Below, piece after piece: positions 31,401-45,005 of a stretch of DNA of 64,000 nt. The position numbers and the translations under genes are program-made. The notes under the pieces are model-generated. The model made no database searches, had not been told where the DNA came from, and was given only the letters and a program-made list of their open reading frames with translations. Source of the DNA: Argentina anserina (taxonomy: Eukaryota; Streptophyta; Magnoliopsida; Rosales; Rosaceae); assembly GCF_933775445.1 (NCBI RefSeq), contig NW_026089433.1, positions 124,001-188,000 on the forward strand, given 5' to 3'. Each line of letters begins with the position of its first letter. The stretch's first letter is position 1.

Positions 31401-32136
31401 ATACGCAAACGATGTAAAGATACACAATTGGAATAGTAAAGATACGGAAACGATGTAAAGATACACAATTGGGATAGTAAAGATACGCAAACGATGTAAA
31501 GATACTCAGTTTGAAAGAAACACACTCCCACACTTGCAAAACTCTCAAATTCAATAGAAACTCGCATCAGAAAGCCTTATAGAAAGATACTCAAACGAGA
31601 AATGAAAAGATACACAATTGGAATAGTAAAGATACGCAAACGATGTAAAGATACTCAGTTTGAAAGAAACACACTCCCACACTTGCAAAACTCTCAATTA
31701 CATTAGAAACTCGCATCAGAAGCCTTACAGAAAGATACTCAAACGAGAAATGAAAAGATACTCAATTGGAATAGTAAAGATACGCAAACGATGTAAAGAT
31801 ACACAATTGGAATAGTAAAGATACGCAAACGATGTAAAGATACACAATTGGAATAGTAAAGAAACGCAAACGATGTAAAGATACTCAGTTTGAAAGAAAT
31901 ACACTCCCACACTTGCAAAACTCTCAATTACAATAGAAACTCGCATCAGAAAGCCTTACAGAAAGATACTCAAACGAGAAATGAAAAGATACACAATTGG
32001 AGTAGTAAAGATACGCAAACGATGTAAAGATACACAATTGGAATAGTAAAGATACGCAAACGATGTAAAGATACTCAGTTTGAAAGAAACACACTCCCAC
32101 ACTTGCAAAACTCTCAAATTCAATAGAAACTCGCAT
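16440..32136. repeat. Three-copy large tandem duplication (5760/5741 and 5280 bp steps)
   Basis: Copy A (about 16.5-21.1 kb), copy B (about 21.0-26.05 kb) and copy C (about 26.3-32.1 kb) carry the same ordered series of variants. A to B is offset 5760 bp (16543/22303, 17016/22776, 17436/23196), dropping to 5741 bp after about 18.07 kb (18237/23978, 18743/24484, 19294/25035). B to C is offset 5280 bp throughout (22303/27583, 23196/28476, 24484/29764). Near 26.04 kb copy B switches to another unit type, whereas A and C stay alike (20284/31305, 20903/31924, offset 11021). Nested 990-bp steps (19294/20284, 30315/31305) sit inside. Confidence 0.85.
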
Positions 32137-35100
32137 CCGAAAGCCTTACGGAAAGATACTCAATCGAGAAATGAAAAGATACACAATTGGAATAGTAAAG
32201 ATACGCAAACGATGTAAAGATACTCAGTTTGAAAGAAACACACTCCCACACTTGCAAAACTCTCAATTACATTAGAAACTCGAATCAGAAAGCCTTACAG
32301 AAAGATACTCAAACGAGAAATGAAAAGATACTCAATTGGAATAGTAAAGATACGCAAACGATGTAAAGATACACAATTGGAATAGTAAAGATACGCAAAC
32401 GATGTAAAGATACACAATTGGAATAGTAAAGAAACGCAAACGATGTAAAGATACTCAGTTTGAAAGAAATACACTCCCACACTTGCAAAACTCTCAATTA
32501 CAATAGAAACTCGCATCAGAAAGCCTTACAGAAAGATACTCAAACGAGAAATGAAAAGATACACAATTGGAGTAGTAAAGATACGCAAACGATGTAAAGA
32601 TACACAATTGGAATAGTAAAGATACGCAAACGATGTAAAGATACACAATTGGAATAGTAAAGATACGCAAACGATGTAAAGATACTCAGTTTGAAAGAAA
32701 CACACTCCCACACTTGCAAAACTCTCAAATTCAATAGAAACTCGCATCAGAAAGCCTTACAGAAAGATACTCAAACGAGAAATGAAAAGATACACAATTG
32801 GAATAGTAAAGATACGCAAACGATGTAAAGATACTCAGTTTGAAGGAAACACACTCCCACACTTGCAAAACTCTCAAATTCAATAGAAACTCGCATCAGA
32901 AAGCCTTACAAAAAGATACTCAAACGAGAAATGAAAAGATACACAATTGGAATAGTAAAGATACGCAAACGATGTAAAGATACTCAGTTTGAAAGAAACA
33001 CACTCCCACACTTGCAAAACTCTCAATTACATTAGAAACTCGCATCAGAAAGCCTTACAGAAAGATACTCAAACGAGAAATGAAAAGATACTCAATTTTA
33101 ATAGTAAAGATACGCAAACGATGTAAAGATACACAATTGGAATAGTAAAGATACGCAAACGATGTAAAGATACACAATTGGAATACTAAAGATACGGAAA
33201 CGATGTAAAGATACACAATTGGGATAGTAAAGATACGCAAACGATGTAAAGATACTCAGTTTGAAAGAAACACACTCCCACACTTGCAAAACTCTCAAAT
33301 TCAATAGAAACTCGCATCAGAAAGCCTTATAGAAAGATACTCAAACGAGAAATGAAAAGATACACAATTGGAATAGTAAAGATACGCAAACGATGTAAAG
33401 ATACTCAGTTTGAAAGAAACACACTCCCACACTTGCAAAACTCTCAATTACATTAGAAACTCGCATCAGAAGCCTTACAGAAAGATACTCAAACGAGAAA
33501 TGAAAAGATACTCAATTGGAATAGTAAAGATACGCAAACGATGTAAAGATACACAATTGGAATAGTAAAGATACGCAAACGATGTAAAGATACACAATTG
33601 GAATAGTAAAGAAACGCAAACGATGTAAAGATACTCAGTTTGAAAGAAATACACTCCCACACTTGCAAAACTCTCAATTACAATAGAAACTCGCATCAGA
33701 AAGCCTTACAGAAAGATACTCAAACGAGAAATGAAAAGATACACAATTGGAGTAGTAAAGATACGCAAACGATGTAAAGATACACAATTGGAATAGTAAA
33801 GATACGCAAACGATGTAAAGATACTCAGTTTGAAAGAAACACACTCCCACACTTGCAAAACTCTCAAATTCAATAGAAACGCGCATCCGAAAGCCTTACG
33901 GAAAGATACTCAATCGAGAAATGAAAAGATACACAATTGGAATAGTAAAGATACGCAAACGATGTAAAGATACTCAGTTTGAAAGAAACACACTCCCACA
34001 CTTGCAAAACTCTCAATTACATTAGAAACTCGAATCAGAAAGCCTTACAGAAAGATACTCAAACGAGAAATGAAAAGATACTCAATTGGAATAGTAAAGA
34101 TACGCAAACGATGTAAAGATACACAATTGGAATAGTAAAGATACGCAAACGATGTAAAGATACACAATTGGAATAGTAAAGAAACGCAAACGATGTAAAG
34201 ATACTCAGTTTGAAAGAAATACACTCCCACACTTGCAAAACTCTCAATTACAATAGAAACTCGCATCAGAAAGCCTTACAGAAAGATACTCAAACGAGAA
34301 ATGAAAAGATACACAATTGGAGTAGTAAAGATACGCAAACGATGTAAAGATACACAATTGGAATAGTAAAGATACGGAAACGATGTAAAGATACACAATT
34401 GGAATAGTAAAGATACGCAAACGATGTAAAGATACTCAGTTTGAAAGAAACACACTCCCACACTTGCAAAACTCTCAAATTCAATAGAAACTCGCATCAG
34501 AAAGCCTTACAGAAAGATACTCAAACGAGAAATGAAAAGATACACAATTGGAATAGTAAAGATACGCAAACGATGTAAAGATACTCAGTTTGAAGGAAAC
34601 ACACTCCCACACTTGCAAAACTCTCAAATTCAATAGAAACTCGCATCAGAAAGCCTTACAAAAAGATACTCAAACGAGAAATGAAAAGATACACAATTGG
34701 AATAGTAAAGATACGCAAACGATGTAAAGATACTCAGTTTGAAAGAAACACACTCCCACACTTGCAAAACTCTCAATTACATTAGAAACTCGCATCAGAA
34801 AGCCTTACAGAAAGATACTCAAACGAGAAATGAAAAGATACTCAATTTTAATAGTAAAGATACGCAAACGATGTAAAGATACACAATTGGAATAGTAAAG
34901 ATACGCAAACGATGTAAAGATACACAATTGGAATAGTAAAGATACGCAAACGATGTAAAGATACACAATTGGGATAGTAAAGATACGGAAACGATGTAAA
35001 GATACACAATTGGAATAGTAAAGATACGCAAACGATGTAAAGATACTCATTTTGAAAGAAACACACTCCCACACTTGCAAAACTCTCAAATTCAATAGAA

Positions 35101-38100
35101 ACTCGCATCAGAAAGCCTTACAGAAAGATACTCAAACGAGAAATGAAAAGATACACAATTGGAATAGTAAAGATACGCAAACGATGTAAAGATACTCAGT
35201 TTGAAGGAAACACACTCCCACACTTGCAAAACTCTCAAATTCAATAGAAACTCGCATCAGAAAGCCTTACAAAAAGATACTCAAACGAGAAATGAAAAGA
35301 TACACAATTGGAATAGTAAAGATACGCAAACGATGTAAAGATACTCAGTTTGAAAGAAACACACTCCCACACTTGCAAAACTCTCAAATTCATTAGAAAC
35401 TCGCATCAGAAAGCCTTACAGAAAGATACTCAAACGAGAAATGAAAAGATACACAATTGGAATAGTAAAGATACGCAAACGATGTAAAGATACACAATTG
35501 GAATAGTAAAGATACGCAAACGATGTAAAGATACTCAGTTTGAAAGAAACACACTCCCACACTTGCAAAACTCTCAAATACAATAGAAACTCGCATCAGA
35601 AGCCTTACAGAAAGATACTCAAACGAGAAATGAAAATATACACTATTGGAATAGTAAAGATACGCAAACGATGTAAAGATACACAATTGGAATAGTAAAG
35701 ATACGCAAACGATGTAAAGATACTCAGTTTGAAAGAAACACACTCCCACACTTGCAAAACTCTCAAATTCAATAGAAACTCGCATCCGAAAGCCTTACGG
35801 AAAGATACTCAATCGAGAAATGAAAAGATACACAATTGGAATAGTAAAGATACGCAAACGATGTAAAGATACTCAGTTTGAAAGAAACACACTCCCACAC
35901 TTGCAAAACTCTCAATTACATTAGAAACTCGCATCAGAAAGCCTTACAGAAAGATACTCAAACGAGAAATGAAAAGATACTCAATTTTAATAGTAAAGAT
36001 ACGCAAACGATGTAAAGATACACAATTGGAATAGTAAAGATACGCAAACGATGTAAAGATACACAATTGGAATAGTAAAGATACGGAAACGATGTATAGA
36101 TACACAATTGGGATAGTAAAGATACGCAAACGATGTAAAGATACTCAGTTTGAAAGAAACACACTCCCACACTTGCAAAACTCTCAAATTCAATAGAAAC
36201 TCGCATCAGAAAGCCTTATAGAAAGATACTCAAACGAGAAATGAAAAGATACACAATTGGAATAGTAAAGATACGCAAACGATGTAAAGATACTCAGTTT
36301 GAAAGAAACACACTCCCACACTTGCAAAACTCTCAATTACATTAGAAACTCGCATCAGAAGCCTTACAGAAAGATACTCAAACGAGAAATGAAAAGATAC
36401 TCAATTGGAATAGTAAAGATACGCAAACGATGTAAAGATACACAATTGGAATAGTAAAGATACGCAAACGATGTAAAGATACACAATTGGAATAGTAAAG
36501 AAACGCAAACGATGTAAAGATACTCAGTTTGAAAGAAATACACTCCCACACTTGCAAAACTCTCAATTACAATAGAAACTCGCATCAGAAAGCCTTACAG
36601 AAAGATACTCAAACGAGAAATGAAAAGATACACAATTGGAGTAGTAAAGATACGCAAACGATGTAAAGATACACAATTGGAATAGTAAAGATACGCAAAC
36701 GATGTAAAGATACTCAGTTTGAAAGAAACACACTCCCACACTTGCAAAACTCTCAAATTCAATAGAAACTCGCATCCGAAAGCCTTACGGAAAGATACTC
36801 AATCGAGAAATGAAAAGATACACAATTGGAATAGTAAAGATACGCAAACGATGTAAAGATACTCAGTTTGAAAGAAACACACTCCCACACTTGCAAAACT
36901 CTCAATTACATTAGAAACTCGCATCAGAAAGCCTTACAGAAAGATACTCAAACGAGAAATGAAAAGATACTCAATTTTAATAGTAAAGATACGCAAACGA
37001 TGTAAAGATACACAATTGGAATAGTAAAGATACGCAAACGATGTAAAGATACACAATTGGAATAGTAAAGATACGGAAACGATGTAAAGATACACAATTG
37101 GGATAGTAAAGATACGCAAACGATGTAAAGATACTCAGTTTGAAAGAAACACACTCCCACACTTGCAAAACTCTCAAATTCAATAGAAACTCGCATCAGA
37201 AAGCCTTATAGAAAGATACTCAAACGAGAAATGAAAAGATACACAATTGGAATAGTAAAGATACGCAAACGATGTAAAGATACTCAGTTTGAAAGAAACA
37301 CACTCCCACACTTGCAAAACTCTCAATTACATTAGAAACTCGCATCAGAAGCCTTACAGAAAGATACTCAAACGAGAAATGAAAAGATACTCAATTGGAA
37401 TAGTAAAGATACGCAAACGATGTAAAGATACACAATTGGAATAGTAAAGATACGCAAACGATGTAAAGATACACAATTGGAATAGTAAAGAAACGCAAAC
37501 GATGTAAAGATACTCAGTTTGAAAGAAATACACTCCCACACTTGCAAAACTCTCAATTACAATAGAAACTCGCATCAGAAAGCCTTACAGAAAGATACTC
37601 AAACGAGAAATGAAAAGATACACAATTGGAGTAGTAAAGATACGCAAACGATGTAAAGATACACAATTGGAATAGTAAAGATACGCAAACGATGTAAAGA
37701 TACTCAGTTTGAAAGAAACACACTCCCACACTTGCAAAACTCTCAAATTCAATAGAAACTCGCATCCGAAAGCCTTACGGAAAGATACTCAATCGAGAAA
37801 TGAAAAGATACACAATTGGAATAGTAAAGATACGCAAACGATGTAAAGATACTCAGTTTGAAAGAAACACACTCCCACACTTGCAAAACTCTCAATTACA
37901 TTAGAAACTCGCATCAGAAAGCCTTACAGAAAGATACTCAAACGAGAAATGAAAAGATACTCAATTGGAATAGTAAAGATACGCAAACGATGTAAAGATA
38001 CACAATTGGAATAGTAAAGATACGCAAACGATGTAAAGATACACAATTGGAATAGTAAAGATACGCAAACGATGTAAAGATACTCAGTTTGAAAGAAATA

Positions 38101-41100
38101 CACTCCCACACTTGCAAAACTCTCAATTACAATAGAAACTCGCATCAGAAAGCCTTACAGAAAGATACTCAAACGAGAAATGAAAAGATACACAATTGGA
38201 GTAGTAAAGATACGCAAACGATGTAAAGATACACAATTGGAATAGTAAAGATACGGAAACGATGTAAAGATACACAATTGGAATAGTAAAGATACGCAAA
38301 CGATGTAAAGATACTCAGTTTGAAAGAAACACACTCCCACACTTGCAAAACTCTCAAATTCAATAGAAACTCGCATCAGAAAGCCTTACAGAAAGATACT
38401 CAAACCAGAAATGAAAAGATACACAATTGGAATAGTAAAGATACGCAAACGATGTAAAGATACTCAGTTTGAAGGAAACACACTCCTACACTTGCAAAAC
38501 TCTCAAATTCAATAGAAACTCGCATCAGAAAGCCTTACAAAAAGATACTCAAACGAGAAATGAAAAGATACACAATTGGAATAGTAAAGATACGCAAACG
38601 ATGTAAAGATACTCAGTTTGAAAGAAACACACTCCCACACTTGCAAAACTCTCAATTACATTAGAAACTCGCATCAGAAAGCCTTACAGAAAGATACTCA
38701 AACGAGAAATGAAAAGATACTCAATTTTAATAGTAAAGATACGCAAACGATGTAAAGATACACAATTGGAATAGTAAAGATACGCAAACGATGTAAAGAT
38801 ACACAATTGGAATAGTAAAGATACGCAAACGATGTAAAGATACACAATTGGGATAGTAAAGATACGGAAACGATGTAAAGATACACAATTGGAATAGTAA
38901 AGATACGCAAACGATGTAAAGATACTCATTTTGAAAGAAACACACTCCCACACTTGCAAAACTCTCAAATTCAATAGAAACTCGCATCAGAAAGCCTTAC
39001 AGAAAGATACTCAAACGAGAAATGAAAAGATACACAATTGGAATAGTAAAGATACGCAAACGATGTAAAGATACTCAGTTTGAAGGAAACACACTCCCAC
39101 ACTTGCAAAACTCTCAAATTCAATAGAAACTCGCATCAGAAAGCCTTACAAAAAGATACTCAAACGAGAAATGAAAAGATACACAATTGGAATAGTAAAG
39201 ATACGCAAACGATGTAAAGATACTCAGTTTGAAAGAAACACACTCCCACACTTGCAAAACTCTCAAATTCATTAGAAACTCGCATCAGAAAGCCTTACAG
39301 AAAGATACTGAAACGAGAAATGAAAAGATACACAACTGGAATAGTAAAGATACGCAAACGATGTAAAGATACACAATTGGAATAGTAAAGATACGCAAAC
39401 GATGTAAAGATACTCAGTTTGAAAGAAACACACTCCCACACTTGCAAAACTCTCAAATACAATAGAAACTCGCATCAGAAGCCTTACAGAAAGATACTCA
39501 AACGAGAAATGAAAAAATACACTATTGGAATAGTAAAGATACGCAAACGATGTAAAGATACACAATTGGAATAGTAAAGATACGCAAACGATGTAAAGAT
39601 ACTCAGTTTGAAAGAAACACACTCCCACACTTGCAAAACTCTCAAATTCAATAGAAACTCGCATCCGAAAGCCTTACTGAAAGATACTCAATCGAGAAAT
39701 GAAAAGATACACAATTGGAATAGTAAAGATACGCAAACGATGTAAAGATACTCAGTTTGAAAGAAACACACTCCCACACTTGCAAAACTCTCAATTACAT
39801 TAGAAACTCGCATCAGAAAGCCTTACAGAAAGATACTCAAACGAGAAATGAAAAGATACTCAATTTTAATAGTAAAGATACGCAAACGATGTAAAGATAC
39901 ACAATTGGAATAGTAAAGATACGCAAACGATGTAAAGATACACAATTGGAATAGTAAAGATACGGAAACGATGTATAGATACACAATTGGGATAGTAAAG
40001 ATACGCAAACGATGTAAAGATACTCAGTTTGAAAGAAACACACTCCCACACTTGCAAAACTCTCAAATTCAATAGAAACTCGCATCAGAAAGCCTTATAG
40101 AAAGATACTCAAACGAGAAATGAAAAGATACACAATTGGAATAGTAAAGATACGCAAACGATGTAAAGATACTCAGTTTGAAAGAAACACACTCCCACAC
40201 TTGCAAAACTCTCAATTACATTAGAAACTCGCATCAGAAGCCTTACAGAAAGATACTCAAACGAGAAATGAAAAGATACTCAATTGGAATAGTAAAGATA
40301 CGCAAACGATGTAAAGATACACAATTGGAATAGTAAAGATACGCAAACGATGTAAAGATACACAATTGGAATAGTAAAGAAACGCAAACGATGTAAAGAT
40401 ACTCAGTTTGAAAGAAATACACTCCCACACTTGCAAAACTCTCAATTACAATAGAAACTCGCATCAGAAAGCCTTACAGAAAGATACTCAAACGAGAAAT
40501 GAAAAGATACACAATTGGAGTAGTAAAGATACGCAAACGATGTAAAGATACACAATTGGAATAGTAAAGATACGCAAACGATGTAAAGATACTCAGTTTG
40601 AAAGAAACACACTCCCACACTTGCAAAACTCTCAAATTCAATAGAAACTCGCATCCGAAAGCCTTACGGAAAGATACTCAATCGAGAAATGAAAAGATAC
40701 ACAATTGGAATAGTAAAGATACGCAAACGATGTAAAGATACTCAGTTTGAAAGAAACACACTCCCACACTTGCAAAACTCTCAATTACATTAGAAACTCG
40801 CATCAGAAAGCCTTACAGAAAGATACTCAAACGAGAAATGAAAAGATACTCAATTTTAATAGTAAAGATACGCAAACGATGTAAAGATACACAATTGGAA
40901 TAGTAAAGATACGCAAACGATGTAAAGATACACAATTGGAATAGTAAAGATACGGAAACGATGTAAAGATACACAATTGGGATAGTAAAGATACGCAAAC
41001 GATGTAAAGATACTCAGTTTGAAAGAAACACACTCCCACACTTGCAAAACTCTCAAATTCAATAGAAACTCGCATCAGAAAGCCTTATAGAAAGATACTC

Positions 41101-44100
41101 AAACGAGAAATGAAAAGATACACAATTGGAATAGTAAAGATACGCAAACGATGTAAAGATACTCAGTTTGAAAGAAACACACTCCCACACTTGCAAAACT
41201 CTCAATTACATTAGAAACTCGCATCAGAAGCCTTACAGAAAGATACTCAAACGAGAAATGAAAAGATACTCAATTGGAATAGTAAAGATACGCAAACGAT
41301 GTAAAGATACACAATTGGAATAGTAAAGATACGCAAACGATGTAAAGATACACAATTGGAATAGTAAAGAAACGCAAACGATGTAAAGATACTCAGTTTG
41401 AAAGAAATACACTCCCACACTTGCAAAACTCTCAATTACAATAGAAACTCGCATCAGAAAGCCTTACAGAAAGATACTCAAACGAGAAATGAAAAGATAC
41501 ACAATTGGAGTAGTAAAGATACGCAAACGATGTAAAGATACACAATTGGAATAGTAAAGATACGCAAACGATGTAAAGATACTCAGTTTGAAAGAAACAC
41601 ACTCCCACACTTGCAAAACTCTCAAATTCAATAGAAACTCGCATCCGAAAGCCTTACGGAAAGATACTCAATCGAGAAATGAAAAGATACACAATTGGAA
41701 TAGTAAAGATACGCAAACGATGTAAAGATACTCAGTTTGAAAGAAACACACTCCCACACTTGCAAAACTCTCAATTACATTAGAAACTCGCATCAGAAAG
41801 CCTTACAGAAAGATACTCAAACGAGAAATGAAAAGATACTCAATTGGAATAGTAAAGATACGCAAACGATGTAAAGATACACAATTGGAATAGTAAAGAT
41901 ACGCAAACGATGTAAAGATACACAATTGGAATAGTAAAGAAACGCAAACGATGTAAAGATACTCAGTTTGAAAGAAATACACTCCCACACTTGCAAAACT
42001 CTCAATTACAATAGAAACTCGCATCAGAAAGCCTTACAGAAAGATACTCAAACGAGAAATGAAAAGATACACAATTGGAGTAGTAAAGATACGCAAACGA
42101 TGTAAAGATACACAATTGGAATAGTAAAGATACGGAAACGATGTAAAGATACACAATTGGAATAGTAAAGATACGCAAACGATGTAAAGATACTCAGTTT
42201 GAAAGAAACACACTCCCACACTTGCAAAACTCTCAAATTCAATAGAAACTCGCATCAGAAAGCCTTACAGAAAGATACTCAAACGAGAAATGAAAAGATA
42301 CACAATTGGAATAGTAAAGATACGCAAACGATGTAAAGATACTCAGTTTGAAGGAAACACACTCCCACACTTGCAAAACTCTCAAATTCAATAGAAACTC
42401 GCATCAGAAAGCCTTACAAAAAGATACTCAAACGAGAAATGAAAAGATACACAATTGGAATAGTAAAGATACGCAAACGATGTAAAGATACTCAGTTTGA
42501 AAGAAACACACTCCCACACTTGCAAAACTCTCAATTACATTAGAAACTCGCATCAGAAAGCCTTACAGAAAGATACTCAAACTAGAAATGAAAAGATACT
42601 CAATTTTAATAGTAAAGATACGCAAACGATGTAAAGATACACAATTGGAATAGTAAAGATACGCAAACGATGTAAAGATACACAATTGGAATAGTAAAGA
42701 TACGGAAACGATGTAAAGATACACAATTGGGATAGTAAAGATACGCAAACGATGTAAAGATACTCAGTTTGAAAGAAACACACTCCCACACTTGCAAAAC
42801 TCTCAAATTCAATAGAAACTCGCATCAGAAAGCCTTATAGAAAGATACTCAAACGAGAAATGAAAAGATACACAATTGGAATAGTAAAGATACGCAAACG
42901 ATGTAAAGATACTCAGTTTGAAAGAAACACACTCCCACACTTGCAAAACTCTCAATTACATTAGAAACTCGCATCAGAAGCCTTACAGAAAGATACTCAA
43001 ACGAGAAATGAAAAGATACTCAATTGGAATAGTAAAGATACGCAAACGATGTAAAGATACACAATTGGAATAGTAAAGATACGCAAACGATGTAAAGATA
43101 CACAATTGGAATAGTAAAGAAACGCAAACGATGTAAAGATACTCAGTTTGAAAGAAATACACTCCCACACTTGCAAAACTCTCAATTACAATAGAAACTC
43201 GCATCAGAAAGCCTTACAGAAAGATACTCAAACGAGAAATGAAAAGATACACAATTGGAGTAGTAAAGATACGCAAACGATGTAAAGATACACAATTGGA
43301 ATAGTAAAGATACGCAAACGATGTAAAGATACTCAGTTTGAAAGAAACACACTCCCACACTTGCAAAACTCTCAAATTCAATAGAAACTCGCATCCGAAA
43401 GCCTTACGGAAAGATACTCAATCGAGAAATGAAAAGATACACAATTGGAATAGTAAAGATACGCAAACGATGTAAAGATACTCAGTTTGAAAGAAACACA
43501 CTCCCACACTTGCAAAACTCTCAATTACATTAGAAACTCGCATCAGAAAGCCTTACAGAAAGATACTCAAACGAGAAATGAAAAGATACTCAATTGGAAT
43601 AGTAAAGATACGCAAACGATGTAAAGATACACAATTGGAATAGTAAAGATACGCAAACGATGTAAAGATACACAATTGGAATAGTAAAGAAACGCAAACG
43701 ATGTAAAGATACTCAGTTTGAAAGAAATACACTCCCACACTTGCAAAACTCTCAATTACAATAGAAACTCGCATCAGAAAGCCTTACAGAAAGATACTCA
43801 AACGAGAAATGAAAAGATACACAATTGGAGTAGTAAAGATACGCAAACGATGTAAAGATACACAATTGGAATAGTAAAGATACGGAAACGATGTAAAGAT
43901 ACACAATTGGAATAGTAAAGATACGCAAACGATGTAAAGATACTCAGTTTGAAAGAAACACACTCCCACACTTGCAAAACTCTCAAATTCAATAGAAACT
44001 CGCATCAGAAAGCCTTACAGAAAGATACTCAAACGAGAAATGAAAAGATACACAATTGGAATAGTAAAGATACGCAAACGATGTAAAGATACTCAGTTTG

Positions 44101-44312
44101 AAGGAAACACACTCCCACACTTGCAAAACTCTCAAATTCAATAGAAACTCGCATCAGAAAGCCTTACAAAAAGATACTCAAACGAGAAATGAAAAGATAC
44201 ACAATTGGAATAGTAAAGATACGCAAACGATGTAAAGATACTCAGTTTGAAAGAAACACACTCCCACACTTGCAAAACTCTCAAATACAATAGAAACTCG
44301 CATCAGAAGCCT
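31305..44312. repeat. Higher-order repeat block alternating 1750 and 2129 bp (3879-bp super-period)
   Basis: Equivalent variant strings start at 31305, 33055, 34805, 36934, 38684, 40813 and 42563, giving steps 1750, 1750, 2129, 1750, 2129, 1750. The 3879-bp super-period (2129 + 1750) is supported at 33475/37354, 34276/38155, 35393/39272, 35944/39823 and 38155/42034. Private variants confirm recent copying: GATGTATAGATAC at about 36.10 and 39.98 kb, and CGAATCAG at 32281 and 34031. A 990-bp step (35944/36934, 39823/40813) accounts for part of the 2129-bp form. Its ordered character resembles classic higher-order satellite structure. Confidence 0.85.
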
Positions 44313-45000
44313 TACAGAAATATACTCAAACGAGAAATGAAAAGATACACAGTTGCATTAGTAAAGATACGCAAACGATGTAAAGATACTCAGTTTGAAA
44401 GAAACACACTCCCACACTTGCAAAACTCTCAAATTCAATAGAAACTCGCATCAGAAGCCTTACAGAAATATACTCAAACGAGAAATGAAAAGATACACAG
44501 TTGCATTAGTAAAGATACGCAAACGATGTAAAGATACACAGTTTGAAAGAAACACACTCCCACACTTGCAAAACTCTCAATTACATTAGAAACTCGCATC
44601 AGAAAGCCTTACAGAAAGATACTCAATCGAGAAATGAAAAGATACACAATTGGAATAGTAAAGATACGGAAACGATGTAAAGATACACAATTGGGATAGT
44701 AGAGATACGCAAACGATGTAAAGATACTCAGTTTGAAAGAAACACACTCCCACACTTGCAAAACTCTCAAATTCAATAGAAACTCGCATCAGAAAGCCTT
44801 ATAGAAAGATACTCAAACGAGAAATGAAAAGATACACAATTGGAATAGTAAAGATACGCAAACGATGTAAAGATACTCAGTTTGAAAGAAACACACTCCC
44901 ACACTTGCAAAACTCTCAATTACATTAGAAACTCGCATCAGAAGCCTTACAGAAAGATACTCAAACGAGAAATGAAAAGATACACAATTGGAATAGTAAA

Positions 45001-45005
45001 GATAC
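45001..45005. repeat. Target-site duplication GATAC, left copy
   Basis: GATAC directly adjoins the TG end of the 3' LTR and is matched by GATAC at 51626-51630. A 5-bp duplication is standard for plant gypsy and copia integrases. The pentamer falls inside the AAAGATAC motif that heads every satellite module. Removing the element and one copy gives GTAAAGATACGCAAATGATG, a normal unit. Confidence 0.95.

Larger units (their letters stand above)
1..45005. repeat. Satellite DNA array, left part (148/149-bp units with 41-bp sub-repeats)
   Basis: Continuous head-to-tail tandem repeat. Each unit starts at GATACTCAGTTTGAAAG, runs through ACACTCCCACACTTGC and GAAACTCGCATCAGAA, and ends in modules beginning AAAGATAC. 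Simple units are 148 bp (for example 2171 to 2319) or 149 bp; additional 41-bp modules make 189/190, 230/231 and 271/272-bp units. Three units in the first 3 kb are only about 130 bp because a 19-bp module is missing. All units have the same orientation and the plus strand is A-rich. No unique sequence longer than a few bases interrupts the array before the retrotransposon at 45006. Open reading frames occur in several frames on both strands, but they repeat with the satellite and shift frame with each 41-bp change, so none is called as a gene. This includes 14.8-16.4 kb, which holds ordinary alternating 189/190-bp units and one 759-bp step. I do not recognise this satellite family by name. 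Confidence 0.97.

Noticed and set aside
1..45005. CRISPR array
   Set aside because: The repeats are long, directly adjacent and lack unique spacers; neighbouring modules are homologous to each other, and no cas-like gene is present.
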